Assembly (NCBI RefSeq): GCF_008370325.1
Contig: NZ_VNIP01000009.1
Span: 124,001-188,000 of the forward strand
DNA from: Martinezella tropici
GTDB lineage: Bacteria; Pseudomonadota; Alphaproteobacteria; Rhizobiales; Rhizobiaceae
Direction: 5' to 3'
Length of the DNA: 64,000 nt
A program made the position numbers and the translations under genes. Positions within the stretch are counted from its first letter, which is position 1; each line of letters starts with the position of its first letter. Below are positions 20,799 to 32,086 of the stretch, piece after piece. The notes below the pieces were generated by a model, which saw only the letters and a list, made by a program, of their open reading frames with translations, made no database searches and was not told the origin of the DNA.

Positions 20799-22034
20799 TT
20801 AGAGATCGAGAACGAGACGTTCCGGATCTTCCAGGCTTTCCTTGACGCGCACGAGGAAGGTAACCGCTTCCTTGCCGTCCACCATGCGGTGGTCGTAGGA
20901 GAGCGCCAGATACATCATCGGGCGGATGACGACCTGGCCGCCGATGGCGATCGGACGCTCCTGGATCTTGTGCATGCCGAGAATGCCCGACTGCGGCGCA
21001 TTGAGGATCGGCGAGGACATCAGCGAACCGTAGACGCCGCCATTGGTGATGGTGAACGTACCGCCCTGCATGTCGGCCATCGACAGCGTGCCGTCGCGAG
21101 CAGCCTTCGCCAGACGGCCGAGCTCCTTCTCGACTTCGGCAATCGACATCTGGTCGGCATCGCGGATAACAGGAACGACCAGGCCCTTGTCGGTGCCGAC
21201 CGCCATGCCGATGTGGCAGTAGTTCTTATAGATGATGTCGGTGCCGTCGATCTCGGCGTTGACAGCCGGCAGTTCCTTCAGCGCGTGGGTAACGGCCTTG
21301 GTGAAGAAGCCCATGAAGCCGAGCTTCACGCCATGCTTCTTCTCGAAGATGTCCTTGTACTTGTTGCGCAGGTCCATGACAGCCTTCATGTCCACCTCGT
21401 TATAGGTGGTGAGCATGGCGGCGGTGTTCTGCGCATCCTTGAGGCGGCGAGCAATCGTTTGGCGCAGGCGCGTCATCTTCACGCGCTCTTCGCGGCTGAC
21501 GTCCTCGACGGCGGTCGGGGCGCGAGCGGCAACGGGTGCGGCCGGTGCGGCGGCAGGCGCCGAAGCAGCCTTGGCGACAGCGGCGATGGCATCGCCCTTC
21601 AGGACCTGGCCGCGCTTGCCGCTGCCTTCAACCTGATCGGCGGAGAGATTGTTTTCGGCAAGCAGCTTGGCTGCGGCCGGTGCCGGCGGCATGGAAGAAG
21701 CCGGAGCGGAAACGGCGGGCGCTGCAACCGGTGCGGCAGCGGCCGGTGCCGGAGCAGCCGGAGCCGCAGCCTGTGCCGGAGCGGCGGCAGCGCCGTTGCC
21801 GGCGGAGATCTGGCCGAGCAGCGCGCCGAGGCCTACGGTTTCGCCGGCCTGGGCAACGATTTCGGAAAGCGTGCCAGCGGAAGGCGCCGGAACTTCGATC
21901 GTGACCTTGTCGGTTTCGAGTTCGAGAAGCGGCTCATCAGCCTTGATGGCATCGCCGACCTTCTTGAACCAGGTACCGACGGTCGCTTCGCTGACGGATT
22001 CGCCGAGGGTAGGAACGCGGATTTCAGTGGCCAT
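20799..22034 (-). CDS. sucB: Dihydrolipoamide succinyltransferase (E2 of 2-oxoglutarate dehydrogenase)
   Basis: Core of the complex, which transfers succinyl from lipoate to CoA. The product has 411 residues. The lipoyl domain is at 1-78 with attachment lysine K43 ([11 protein letters not shown]); an Ala/Pro linker follows at about 82-115, then the E3-binding domain at 116-153, and the catalytic domain ends with [14 protein letters not shown] carrying the active-site histidine. It is the second gene of the sucAB pair but lies 245 bp from sucA, a wide gap for partners. Confidence 0.98.
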   Translation of the reverse strand: MATEIRVPTLGESVSEATVGTWFKKVGDAIKADEPLLELETDKVTIEVPAPSAGTLSEIVAQAGETVGLGALLGQISAGNGAAAAPAQAAAPAAPAPAAAAPVAAPAVSAPASSMPPAPAAAKLLAENNLSADQVEGSGKRGQVLKGDAIAAVAKAASAPAAAPAAPVAARAPTAVEDVSREERVKMTRLRQTIARRLKDAQNTAAMLTTYNEVDMKAVMDLRNKYKDIFEKKHGVKLGFMGFFTKAVTHALKELPAVNAEIDGTDIIYKNYCHIGMAVGTDKGLVVPVIRDADQMSIAEVEKELGRLAKAARDGTLSMADMQGGTFTITNGGVYGSLMSSPILNAPQSGILGMHKIQERPIAIGGQVVIRPMMYLALSYDHRMVDGKEAVTFLVRVKESLEDPERLVLDL

Positions 22035-22064
22035 TGTTCAAATCCTGATTTTCGTCATTATGAG

Positions 22065-22268
22065 TTAGATGGAATTCCGGCGACAGAGGGCCGGCGGACG
22101 GGTGATACGCCGCAGCGCTGGCGTCCGGACAACGATAGCGGTCGACCGGGCTTTTGCTTGATCGTGGCGATAGGCTGCATGTTGCTGCATGACGGCCATC
22201 TTCTCCCCCGTCGCATCATGCGGAAGGCTGGAGCGCGACGACGCGATTTTCAAACGAAAACGCGTCAT
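22065..22268 (-). CDS. Possible small basic protein between sucA and sucB
   Basis: An open frame of 67 codons begins 11 bp after the sucA stop with GAGGGG 7 bases before its ATG, and ends 30 bp before sucB. The product is very basic (MTRFRLKIASSRSSL... RRITRPPALCRRNSI) with no recognised domain or membrane segment. The only support is position, strand and ribosome site; it could equally be a non-coding spacer. Confidence 0.3.
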   Translation of the reverse strand: MTRFRLKIASSRSSLPHDATGEKMAVMQQHAAYRHDQAKARSTAIVVRTPALRRITRPPALCRRNSI

Positions 22269-22279
22269 CGCGCAACCCC

Positions 22280-25264
22280 TCAACCGCCGAGCGCGTCCTC
22301 GAGGAACGCCGCAAGCTGCGACAGATGCTTGGACATCAGGCCCGTCGCCGGAGAGGCGGCGGCCGGACGGCCGGTGTAGCGAACGCGCTGGTACTTGGCA
22401 TCGATATGGGCAAGCACCCATTCCAGATAGGGATCGATGAAGGACCATGCGCCCATGTTCTTCGGCTCTTCCTGGCACCAGACCATTTCCGCATTGCGGA
22501 AGCGGCTGAGCTCGTTGATGAGAGCCTTGGCCGGGAACGGGTAGAGCTGTTCGATGCGCAGCAGGTAGACATCGTCGATGCCGCGCTTCTCGCGCTCTTC
22601 CAGGAGATCGTAGTAGACCTTGCCCGAGCAGATGACGACGCGACGGATCTTATTGTCCTTCTGCAGCTTGATCGGGCCGTCCTTGATCACTTCCGCATCG
22701 TCCCACAGCAGGCGGTGGAACGAGCTTTCGCCCGCCATCTCCGCAAGCGTCGACACGGCGCGCTTGTGGCGCAGCAGCGACTTCGGCGTCATCAGGATCA
22801 GCGGCTTGCGGAAGTCGCGTTTCAGCTGACGGCGCAGGATGTGGAAGTAGTTCGCCGGCGTCGTGACGTTGGCGACCTGCATGTTGTCTTCGGCGCAGAG
22901 CTGCAGATAGCGCTCCAGGCGAGCCGAGGAGTGTTCCGGACCCTGGCCTTCATAGCCATGCGGCAGCAGACAGACGAGACCGGACATGCGCAGCCACTTG
23001 CGTTCGCCCGACGAGATGAACTGGTCGAAGACGACCTGCGCACCGTTGGCGAAGTCGCCGAACTGGGCTTCCCAGAGGGTCAGCGCATTCGGACGGGCAA
23101 GCGAATAGCCGTATTCGAAGCCGAGAACCGCTTCTTCCGACAGCATCGAGTTAATGACTTCGTAGCGGGCCTGGGTCGGCGACAGATTGGCAAGCGGAAT
23201 GTAGCGCTCTTCGGTCTCCTGATCGTAGAGAACCGAATGACGCTGCGAGAAGGTGCCGCGTTCGCAGTCCTGACCGGACAGGCGGATCTTGTGGCCTTCG
23301 ACGACGAGCGAACCGAAGGCCAGGGCTTCCGCCATCGCCCAGTCGATACCCTCGCCAGTCTGCACCATGTTGGCGCGGTTCTCCATGAAGCGCTGGATGG
23401 TGCGGTGCGCATGGAAGCCAGCCGGGATTTCCGACAGCTTGCGGCCGATTTCCTTCAGCGACTTCATCGGCACGGCGGTCTTGCCGCGGCGCTGCTCGTC
23501 GGCGTTGTCGGCCGTGTGCAGGCCGGACCACTCGCCGTCAAGCCAGTCGGCCTTGTTCGGCTTGTAGGACTGGCCGGCTTCGAATTCCTGCTCGAGATGG
23601 GCGCGCCAATCGGCCTTCATCTTTTCGACTTCGCCTTCGGTCAGCACGCCTTCGCTGACCAGCCGCTGAGAGTAGATCTGCAGGACCGTGCTGTGCGCGC
23701 GGATGACCTTGTACATGTTCGGCTGCGTGAAGGACGGCTCATCGCCTTCATTGTGGCCGTAGCGGCGGTAGCAGAACAGGTCGAGGACCACAGGCTTGTG
23801 GAACTTCATGCGAAATTCGGTCGCGATCTTCGCCGCATAGACGACGGCTTCAGGATCATCGCCGTTGACGTGGAAGATCGGCGCTTCGATCATCTTGGCG
23901 ACGTCGGACGGATAAGGCGACGAACGCGAGAAGGCCGGATTGGTGGTGAAACCGATCTGGTTGTTGATGATCACGTGCATCGTGCCGGCAACGCGATGGC
24001 CGCGCAGGCCGGAGAGGCCGAGAATTTCGGCAACCACGCCCTGGCCGGCGAAAGCCGCGTCACCATGGATCAAGAGCGGCACGACCTTGGCGCGTTCGGA
24101 GAGCGGAATGATGTCGCCATCCCATTGGGTGGCGCCCATGTCCTGCTTGGCGCGGGCCTTGCCCATGACCACGGGATTGACGATTTCCAGATGCGACGGG
24201 TTTGCCGTCAGCGAGACGTGCACCTTGGCGCCGTCGAAATCGCGATCCGAGGATGCGCCGAGGTGATACTTGACGTCGCCCGAACCTTCGACTTCGTCCG
24301 GCGCGTAGGAGCCGCCCTTGAACTCGTGGAAGATCGCGCGGTGCGGCTTGCCCATGACCTGGGACAGCACGTTCAGGCGGCCGCGGTGGGCCATGCCGAA
24401 GACGGCTTCCCTCAGACCAAGTTGGCTGCCGCTCTTCAGGATCTGTTCGAGCGCCGGAATCAGTGATTCGCCGCCATCGAGGCCGAAGCGCTTGGTGCCC
24501 TTGAACTTGACGTCGAGGAACTGCTCGTAGCCTTCAGCTTCGATGACCTTCTGCAGGATAGCCTTCTTGCGCTCGGGATTGAACGCAATGCCCTTGTCCG
24601 GCCCTTCGATGCGCTCTTGAATCCATGCCTTTTCCTCCGGGTTGGAGATGTGCATGAATTCGACGCCGAGGGTGGAGCAATAGGTGCGCTCAAGGATCTC
24701 GATCATCTCGCGAATGGTCGCGAATTCGAGGCCGAGCACGTTGTCGATGAAGATCTTCCGGTCGAGGTCCGCATCGGTAAAGCCATAGGCTTCCGGCGAC
24801 AGCTCCTTGTAGTCTTCAACGGCGGCGGCGATGCCGAGCGGGTCGAGCTTGGCGTGCAGATGGCCGCGCATGCGATAGGCGCGGATCATCATGATGGCAC
24901 GCACGGAATCCCGCGTCGCCTGCAGGACGTCGGTCGCGTCGGCCGGCGCGCCAGCAGTTTCAGCCTTCGCCTTCAGCTTGGTTTCGATGACCTTTTCGAC
25001 AACGCCCCAGTCGCCGTCGAGCGCGGAAACGAGATCGCCCTTTGCCGGGATTGGCCAGTTCTTGCGCTGCCAGGAGGCGCCCTTGGCTGCCCTCTTCACG
25101 TCGTCGGGGCTATCCTCGAGCGCCTTGAAGAAAGACCGCCATTCGTCGGAGACCGATGAAGGATCGTCCTCGTAGCGCGCATAAAGCTGCTCAATATAGG
25201 CAGCGTTGGCGCCATCCAGGAACGAGGTGATCTGAAACTGCTCGTTGGCTTCTTGCCTTGCCAT
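22280..25264 (-). CDS. sucA: 2-oxoglutarate dehydrogenase E1 component
   Basis: Thiamine-diphosphate enzyme that decarboxylates 2-oxoglutarate and succinylates lipoyl-E2. With start at 25264 (MARQEANEQFQITSFLDGAN) the product is 994 residues, the rhizobial length. The N-terminal motif YARYEDDPSSVSDEWRSFF, the AHRGRLNVL segment and the C-terminal QEEPKNMGAWSF are all typical of SucA. An open frame to 25363 adds 33 unlikely residues. The ribosome site is weak. The gene lies 174 bp after sucD. Confidence 0.98.
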   Translation of the reverse strand: MARQEANEQFQITSFLDGANAAYIEQLYARYEDDPSSVSDEWRSFFKALEDSPDDVKRAAKGASWQRKNWPIPAKGDLVSALDGDWGVVEKVIETKLKAKAETAGAPADATDVLQATRDSVRAIMMIRAYRMRGHLHAKLDPLGIAAAVEDYKELSPEAYGFTDADLDRKIFIDNVLGLEFATIREMIEILERTYCSTLGVEFMHISNPEEKAWIQERIEGPDKGIAFNPERKKAILQKVIEAEGYEQFLDVKFKGTKRFGLDGGESLIPALEQILKSGSQLGLREAVFGMAHRGRLNVLSQVMGKPHRAIFHEFKGGSYAPDEVEGSGDVKYHLGASSDRDFDGAKVHVSLTANPSHLEIVNPVVMGKARAKQDMGATQWDGDIIPLSERAKVVPLLIHGDAAFAGQGVVAEILGLSGLRGHRVAGTMHVIINNQIGFTTNPAFSRSSPYPSDVAKMIEAPIFHVNGDDPEAVVYAAKIATEFRMKFHKPVVLDLFCYRRYGHNEGDEPSFTQPNMYKVIRAHSTVLQIYSQRLVSEGVLTEGEVEKMKADWRAHLEQEFEAGQSYKPNKADWLDGEWSGLHTADNADEQRRGKTAVPMKSLKEIGRKLSEIPAGFHAHRTIQRFMENRANMVQTGEGIDWAMAEALAFGSLVVEGHKIRLSGQDCERGTFSQRHSVLYDQETEERYIPLANLSPTQARYEVINSMLSEEAVLGFEYGYSLARPNALTLWEAQFGDFANGAQVVFDQFISSGERKWLRMSGLVCLLPHGYEGQGPEHSSARLERYLQLCAEDNMQVANVTTPANYFHILRRQLKRDFRKPLILMTPKSLLRHKRAVSTLAEMAGESSFHRLLWDDAEVIKDGPIKLQKDNKIRRVVICSGKVYYDLLEEREKRGIDDVYLLRIEQLYPFPAKALINELSRFRNAEMVWCQEEPKNMGAWSFIDPYLEWVLAHIDAKYQRVRYTGRPAAASPATGLMSKHLSQLAAFLEDALGG

Positions 25265-25438
25265 GGTGAATCTGCGGGCGCTCTCGCCCGTCTCCCAACT
25301 TGTTTGCATTGCCGGTTTTCGGGTCCCCGGCGACCGTATTTCGTTCGCGGCCATCAAGGCCAAAGGTATGCACTTGCGAATGTCGGAACCGGACGGGACA
25401 GACAGCTGCCGCCCCGTCCGGCCTTGCTATAGGTAGGC

Positions 25439-26341
25439 TCAGCCCTTCAGGACTTCCACCAGCGTCTTGCCGAGACGCGCCGGCGACGGCGACACGCGGA
25501 TGCCCGCCGCCTCCATCGCTGCGATCTTGTCTTCCGCGCCACCCTTGCCGCCGGAAATGACGGCGCCGGCATGACCCATCGTGCGGCCGGGAGGTGCCGT
25601 GCGGCCGGCGATGAAGCCGACCATCGGCTTCTTGCGGCCCTTCTTGGCTTCGTCCTTGAGGAACTGCGCTGCTTCTTCTTCAGCCGAACCGCCAATTTCG
25701 CCGATCATGATGATCGACTTGGTTTCGTCGTCGGCGAGGAACATTTCCAGGATGTCGATGAATTCGGTGCCCTTGACCGGGTCGCCGCCGATGCCGACAG
25801 CCGTCGTCTGGCCGAGGCCTTCATTGGTGGTCTGGAACACAGCTTCATAGGTCAGAGTGCCGGAACGCGAGAGAACGCCGACGGAGCCCTTCTTGAAGAT
25901 GGAGCCCGGCATGATGCCGATCTTGCATTCGTTCGGAGTCAGAACGCCCGGGCAGTTCGGCCCGATCAGACGCGACTTCGACTTCAGAAGGCGATCCTTG
26001 ACCTTGACCATGTCGGCAACCGGAATGCCTTCCGTGATGCAGACGATCAGCGGGATCTCGGCTTCGATCGCTTCGAGGATCGCGGCCGCGGCACCTGCCG
26101 GCGGTACGTAGATGACCGAAGCGTTGGCGCCGGTCGCGTCCTTGCCTTCGGCGACGGACTTGAAGATCGGCAGCTTTTCGCCGTCCTTGCCGGTCCAGGT
26201 TTCACCGCCCTTGGAGGGGTGGATACCGCCGACCATCTTCGTGCCGTGATAGGCAAGCGCCTGTTCGGTGTGGAAGGTACCGGTCTTGCCGGTCAGGCCC
26301 TGAACCAGAACCTTGGTGTCTTTGTTAATCAGAATGGACAT
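25439..26341 (-). CDS. sucD: Succinyl-CoA synthetase alpha subunit
   Basis: Binds CoA and carries the phosphohistidine in succinate-CoA ligase, which makes nucleotide triphosphate from succinyl-CoA. Product of 300 residues: Rossmann CoA site at the N-terminus ([14 protein letters not shown]), [11 protein letters not shown] in the middle, and the active-site histidine in [12 protein letters not shown] near 250. It is separated from its partner sucC by a DUF1579 gene, an interruption of an otherwise near-universal pair. Confidence 0.98.
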   Translation of the reverse strand: MSILINKDTKVLVQGLTGKTGTFHTEQALAYHGTKMVGGIHPSKGGETWTGKDGEKLPIFKSVAEGKDATGANASVIYVPPAGAAAAILEAIEAEIPLIVCITEGIPVADMVKVKDRLLKSKSRLIGPNCPGVLTPNECKIGIMPGSIFKKGSVGVLSRSGTLTYEAVFQTTNEGLGQTTAVGIGGDPVKGTEFIDILEMFLADDETKSIIMIGEIGGSAEEEAAQFLKDEAKKGRKKPMVGFIAGRTAPPGRTMGHAGAVISGGKGGAEDKIAAMEAAGIRVSPSPARLGKTLVEVLKG

Positions 26342-26353
26342 GCGAGGCCTTTG

Positions 26354-26845
26354 TTACGAGAGGTTGGAAGACGCGGAGGCAACGCGACGATAGACGCCGC
26401 TGACGACCTCCTGCCATGTATCGCTGCCGGCGGGCGAGAAAGTGACGCCCATACGGTAGCAGTCTTCATTTTCGAACTGGAAGAGAGTGCGTTGTTGACC
26501 GCGCGGCGAGACCTTGGTCAGCACAAGCTTGTCGTCGATCCATTCGCCGGAAGCCGGCGCGGCGGGCGTAAAGCCCACCGTATCGAACTGATAGAGCTTG
26601 TAGGCCTGATCCGCAGCGTCGAAGCCGAGAATGTTCCGGGCTTCGAACGATGTGCTGCCGTCCCGCGTCTGCACGTAGCGTTGTTCGACGAAAAATCCGC
26701 CGAACAAACACTCGGCCGTGAGCTGCGCGGTTGCCGTACCTTCCTTCGTCCAGGCCGAAGCCGCGACGCGCTCTTCCCCTCCCCAGGTGCCGGCAAAGGC
26801 ACCGAGGCGGAAATGAGCAGCCGTTGGAACGAAGGAAGCAGCCAT
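26354..26845 (-). CDS. DUF1579 family protein between sucC and sucD
   Basis: Product of 163 residues resembling the DUF1579 barrel: LGAFAGTWGGEERV, FGGFFVEQRYVQTRDG, NILGFDAADQAYKLYQFDTVG. There is no signal peptide, so it is cytoplasmic. It lies 5 bp after sucC and 12 bp before sucD, so it must share their transcript. Function unknown; a lipocalin-like ligand binder is a fair guess for the fold. Such an insertion between the two subunits of one enzyme is worth noting. Confidence 0.85.
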   Translation of the reverse strand: MAASFVPTAAHFRLGAFAGTWGGEERVAASAWTKEGTATAQLTAECLFGGFFVEQRYVQTRDGSTSFEARNILGFDAADQAYKLYQFDTVGFTPAAPASGEWIDDKLVLTKVSPRGQQRTLFQFENEDCYRMGVTFSPAGSDTWQEVVSGVYRRVASASSNLS

Positions 26846-26850
26846 CTCGA

Positions 26851-28044
<1,194 letters not shown>

Positions 28045-28071
28045 GGGTCTATCCCTGTTGGAAGGCGGAAA

Positions 28072-29136
<1,065 letters not shown>

Positions 29137-29179
29137 TTATTTTGAGATCAGGAATTTCAATCGGTTAGATCGAAAATGT

Positions 29180-29195
29180 CTTACGTAAACGTAAG
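29180..29195. promoter_or_regulatory. Perfect palindrome upstream of mdh
   Basis: CTTACGT-AA-ACGTAAG, two 7-bp arms around AA, lies 146 bp upstream of the mdh ATG and 20 bp beyond the zapE stop. The ACGT-rich symmetric form resembles operators I associate with MerR-type regulators in proteobacteria; the assignment is by resemblance only. It would control the whole mdh-suc operon if functional. Confidence 0.45.
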
Positions 29196-29214
29196 ATATT
29201 CTGTCACCGAATTG

Positions 29215-30378
29215 TTACTCGGCGGCACGCCTGGCCGGAGTCTGGGCCAGATATTCTGCGCTGCGCATTTCGAAAAGCCGCGATGCCGTGCGGTCGAATT
29301 CGAAGCCTTCCGTGCCCCGCCGCTCTTCCAGCAGTTCCTCCGGCATGGCCGCCGCGGAGACGTAAAGGCGGATATTATGATCGTAAAGCGTGTCGACGAG
29401 AATAATGAAACGTTTGGTCTGATTGCGCTTATCCGGCCCAAGCTTCGGTACGCGATCGAGGAAGATCGTATCGAAGCGTTCAGCTATGGCGAGAAAATCG
29501 GCAGGCCCGAGCGGCGCGTCGCAGAGATCGGCGAATGAAAAGCGCGCCATGCGGTCGACGGCCAGAGGCACCTGAATGGAGCGCCCCTTCATCGGGATTT
29601 CCATCGGCTGCGCCTTGCGCCCGTGCAATGCCTGCATCCAGGAGGCATCCATCGCCATCTCGGCACGCTGGTCGAGCGGGGTGAGATAGACGGGCTGGCT
29701 GTTCAGCTTCTCCATGCGGTAATCGGTCGGCGAATCCAGCGTCGCGATATCGACATGCTTCTTCAACAGATCGATGAAGGGCAGGAAGAGGCCGCGATTG
29801 AGCCCGTCGCGATAGAGATTGTCCGGCTCGACATTCGAGGTCGCGATCAGCACGCAGCCGAGCGAAAACAGCTCGGAAAACAGCCGCGACAGGATCATCG
29901 CATCGGCAATGTCAGTGACCGTGAATTCGTCGAAGCAAAGCAGTTCGGCTTCGGCATAAAGATCGGCGGCAACGGGCGGGATGGGATCGGTCTGCTTCGT
30001 CTCGCCGTTCTTGAATTTCAGCCGCTGTGCCGCGATGCGGTTGTGCACATCGGTCATGAATTCGAAAAAATGCGCCCGGCGCTTCTTCTGGCAGGGCGCC
30101 ATGGAGAAGAACATGTCCATCAACATGGTCTTGCCGCGCCCGACGCTGCCGTGAATATAGAGGCCCTTGATCGTCTCGGCGGACTTCTTGCGCGCAGCAA
30201 ACATCCAGCCGAGCGCGCTGGATTTGGCCGCGGGCCGCTTCCGCTTGAGATCGGCAAGCACGCGGTCCAGCATTTTCGCCACATCCATCTGCGCCGAATC
30301 CACTTGGAGGGATCCGGACGCCGTCAGCGCCTTTAGCTGTTCGCAGACGCTGAGCGAGTAATCTGGCATGGGCTGCAT
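29215..30378 (-). CDS. zapE: ZapE/AFG1-type AAA ATPase
   Basis: P-loop ATPase related to yeast Afg1 and E. coli ZapE, which acts on the division ring. The product has 387 residues. Walker A GSVGRGKTM lies in GLYIHGSVGRGKTMLMDMFF, Walker B in LLCFDEFTVTDIADA, and the AFG1 signatures RREHFFEFM-like RRAHFFEFMTDVHN and ATSNVEPDNLYRDGLNRG are present. It lies 180 bp upstream of mdh on the same strand. Confidence 0.95.
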   Translation of the reverse strand: MQPMPDYSLSVCEQLKALTASGSLQVDSAQMDVAKMLDRVLADLKRKRPAAKSSALGWMFAARKKSAETIKGLYIHGSVGRGKTMLMDMFFSMAPCQKKRRAHFFEFMTDVHNRIAAQRLKFKNGETKQTDPIPPVAADLYAEAELLCFDEFTVTDIADAMILSRLFSELFSLGCVLIATSNVEPDNLYRDGLNRGLFLPFIDLLKKHVDIATLDSPTDYRMEKLNSQPVYLTPLDQRAEMAMDASWMQALHGRKAQPMEIPMKGRSIQVPLAVDRMARFSFADLCDAPLGPADFLAIAERFDTIFLDRVPKLGPDKRNQTKRFIILVDTLYDHNIRLYVSAAAMPEELLEERRGTEGFEFDRTASRLFEMRSAEYLAQTPARRAAE

Positions 30379-30403
30379 GGGGAAATATCCGCCTGTGCAA
30401 ATG

Positions 30404-30429
30404 GGGGCGCATCCAAGGGATGCTGCCCC
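30404..30429 (-). terminator. Hairpin after the Omp19-like gene
   Basis: On the minus strand GGGGC-A-GCATCC pairs with GGATGC-GCCCC around CTT, one bulge, 12 bp beyond the stop. The following sequence has only a short U-rich stretch, so termination strength is uncertain. Confidence 0.45.
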
Positions 30430-30440
30430 TTCAAATAAGC

Positions 30441-30965
30441 TTATCGGCTGAGGCTGAGCGGCTGGCCGGAGGCGGTCGAGCCGTCAAAGCGGGAATCGGC
30501 TGTCTTGTAGACCGTGCCGATCGTCGAGCCGTCACGATTTTTCAGGAGAACCTGCTTGCCGGAAACTTCCCATGAACCCATCGCGGTCAGTTCGCCCGCG
30601 CAACCACGCGTACCGCCGCGCGAGCCGCCGCCGAGGTTCGTCAGCGTCAGGAACATGTCGCAGCTCGATCCGCCATTGCTGACCTTCCAGCTACCGACCA
30701 TCGATTCCTTCGTGACATCCATGGCGGAAGCCGCCATTGCCTGCTGTTGCTGCGGATTGGCCGCATTCGGCACGCTCGTCGGAGCAGCCGGGAATTGCGA
30801 ACCGTTGCCGGCGCCTGCGGGCGGAAGCTGGCTGGATTGTACGGAAGGAACCGGCTGGGCCTGCAGTGGCGGGGCAGAATAACTGTCATTGTTGTATGCC
30901 GTGCGCTGGCAACCGGCAAGCGACAGGCCAATCGCCGCAGCCGTCACTGCATATCTAAACTGCAT
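30441..30965 (-). CDS. Omp19-like outer-membrane lipoprotein, AprI/Inh protease-inhibitor family
   Basis: Product of 174 residues with a lipoprotein signal ending LSLAGC (lipobox), a Pro/Gln/Ser-rich spacer (about 25-80), then a compact barrel domain: [39 protein letters not shown] and a C-terminus [17 protein letters not shown]. The domain, the paired cysteines and the ending closely match Brucella Omp19, a lipoprotein that inhibits proteases. Two tandem ATGs (30968, 30965) follow AGGAG; the second has the better spacing. Monocistronic by context. Confidence 0.85.
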   Translation of the reverse strand: MQFRYAVTAAAIGLSLAGCQRTAYNNDSYSAPPLQAQPVPSVQSSQLPPAGAGNGSQFPAAPTSVPNAANPQQQQAMAASAMDVTKESMVGSWKVSNGGSSCDMFLTLTNLGGGSRGGTRGCAGELTAMGSWEVSGKQVLLKNRDGSTIGTVYKTADSRFDGSTASGQPLSLSR

Positions 30966-31226
30966 CATCACACTCCTAGTTGATTGTCCACCGCTGACAT
31001 CTGCGAAGTCATGTTTAATGATGTCCGAATTATCGTATTTCACTTTGGTTAATCAAGTCGATACCGCTACAAATTGCCGTAGGCGATAGCTGGGCAAGAA
31101 TCGGGTGGTTTCAAGGCTAATCCGCCAGCCTCGCCCAAAATGGATGCAAGTGGCAAATTTCGGCATCCTCGCCGATCCCATCCGAGACGGGACGATATCT
31201 CATCTCGCCTGGAGGGCCACGCGGGC

Positions 31227-31248
31227 GCTTCGGCAAATCTGCCGAAGC
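31227..31248 (-). terminator. Hairpin downstream of sdhB
   Basis: GCTTCGGCA and TGCCGAAGC form a perfect 9-bp stem around a 4-base loop, 42 bp beyond the sdhB stop. No U-tract follows on the minus strand, so a role in termination or 3'-end protection is only possible. The rest of 31044-31226 shows no gene. Confidence 0.4.
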
Positions 31249-31289
31249 ATTCTCTCCTCGTTCGCGGTCAAATGGACGGAAACGGCAGG

Positions 31290-32069
31290 TCAGACCCGCC
31301 GCTCGACCATCATCTTTTTGATTTCGGCGATCGCCTTGGCCGGGTTCAGACCCTTCGGGCAGGTCTGGGCGCAGTTCATGATCGTGTGGCAGCGATAGAG
31401 GCGGAAGGGATCTTCGAGGTTGTCGAGGCGTTCACCCTTGGCTTCGTCTCTGGAGTCGATGAGCCAACGATAGGCCTGCAGCAGGACGGCCGGACCGAGA
31501 TAGCGGTCGCCGTTCCACCAATAGCTCGGACAGGAGGTCGAGCAGCAGGCGCACAGGATGCATTCGTAGAGACCGTCGAGCTTCAGGCGGTCCTCATGGC
31601 TCTGCTTCCATTCCTTGGCCGGCGGCGGCGATACCGTCTTCAGCCAGGGCTCGATCGAGCGGTGCTGGGCGTAGAAATTCGTCAGATCCGGCACGAGGTC
31701 CTTGACGACGGGCATATGCGGCAGCGGATAGATCTTTACCGTGCCCTTGATCTCGTCCAGCCCCTTGGTGCAGGCGAGCGTGTTGGTGCCGTCGATATTC
31801 ATGGCGCAGGAGCCGCAAATGCCTTCGCGGCAGGAGCGGCGCAGCGTCAGCGTCGGATCGATCTTGTTCTTGATATAGAGCAGGCCGTCGAGCACCATCG
31901 GGCCGCAATCGTCGATATCAATATAGTAAGTATCGATGCTCGGGTTCTGGCCGTCATCCGGGCTCCAGCGATAGACGCGGAATTCGCGCGTATTCTTGGC
32001 GCCGACCGGCTTCGGCCAGACCTTGCCTTCGCGCATCTGAGAGTTCTTGGGGAGAGCGAGTTCAACCAT
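31290..32069 (-). CDS. sdhB: Succinate dehydrogenase iron-sulfur subunit
   Basis: Carries electrons from the flavin to quinone through three Fe-S clusters in complex II. Product of 259 residues: the 2Fe-2S cysteines in [21 protein letters not shown], and cysteines for the 4Fe-4S and 3Fe-4S clusters in [16 protein letters not shown] and [17 protein letters not shown]. Last gene of sdhCDAB, 17 bp after sdhA. Confidence 0.98.
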   Translation of the reverse strand: MVELALPKNSQMREGKVWPKPVGAKNTREFRVYRWSPDDGQNPSIDTYYIDIDDCGPMVLDGLLYIKNKIDPTLTLRRSCREGICGSCAMNIDGTNTLACTKGLDEIKGTVKIYPLPHMPVVKDLVPDLTNFYAQHRSIEPWLKTVSPPPAKEWKQSHEDRLKLDGLYECILCACCSTSCPSYWWNGDRYLGPAVLLQAYRWLIDSRDEAKGERLDNLEDPFRLYRCHTIMNCAQTCPKGLNPAKAIAEIKKMMVERRV

Positions 32070-32086
32070 GGTCAGTTCCTCTCAGA

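Noticed and set aside
19980..22379. 799-codon open frame on the plus strand opposite sucB and DUF4241
   Set aside because: It lies entirely opposite well-identified genes, its product is low-complexity with no domain, and such mirror frames are expected from high-GC third codon positions.
22325..24466. 713-codon frame opposite sucA
   Set aside because: Same mirror effect; no ribosome site or domain.
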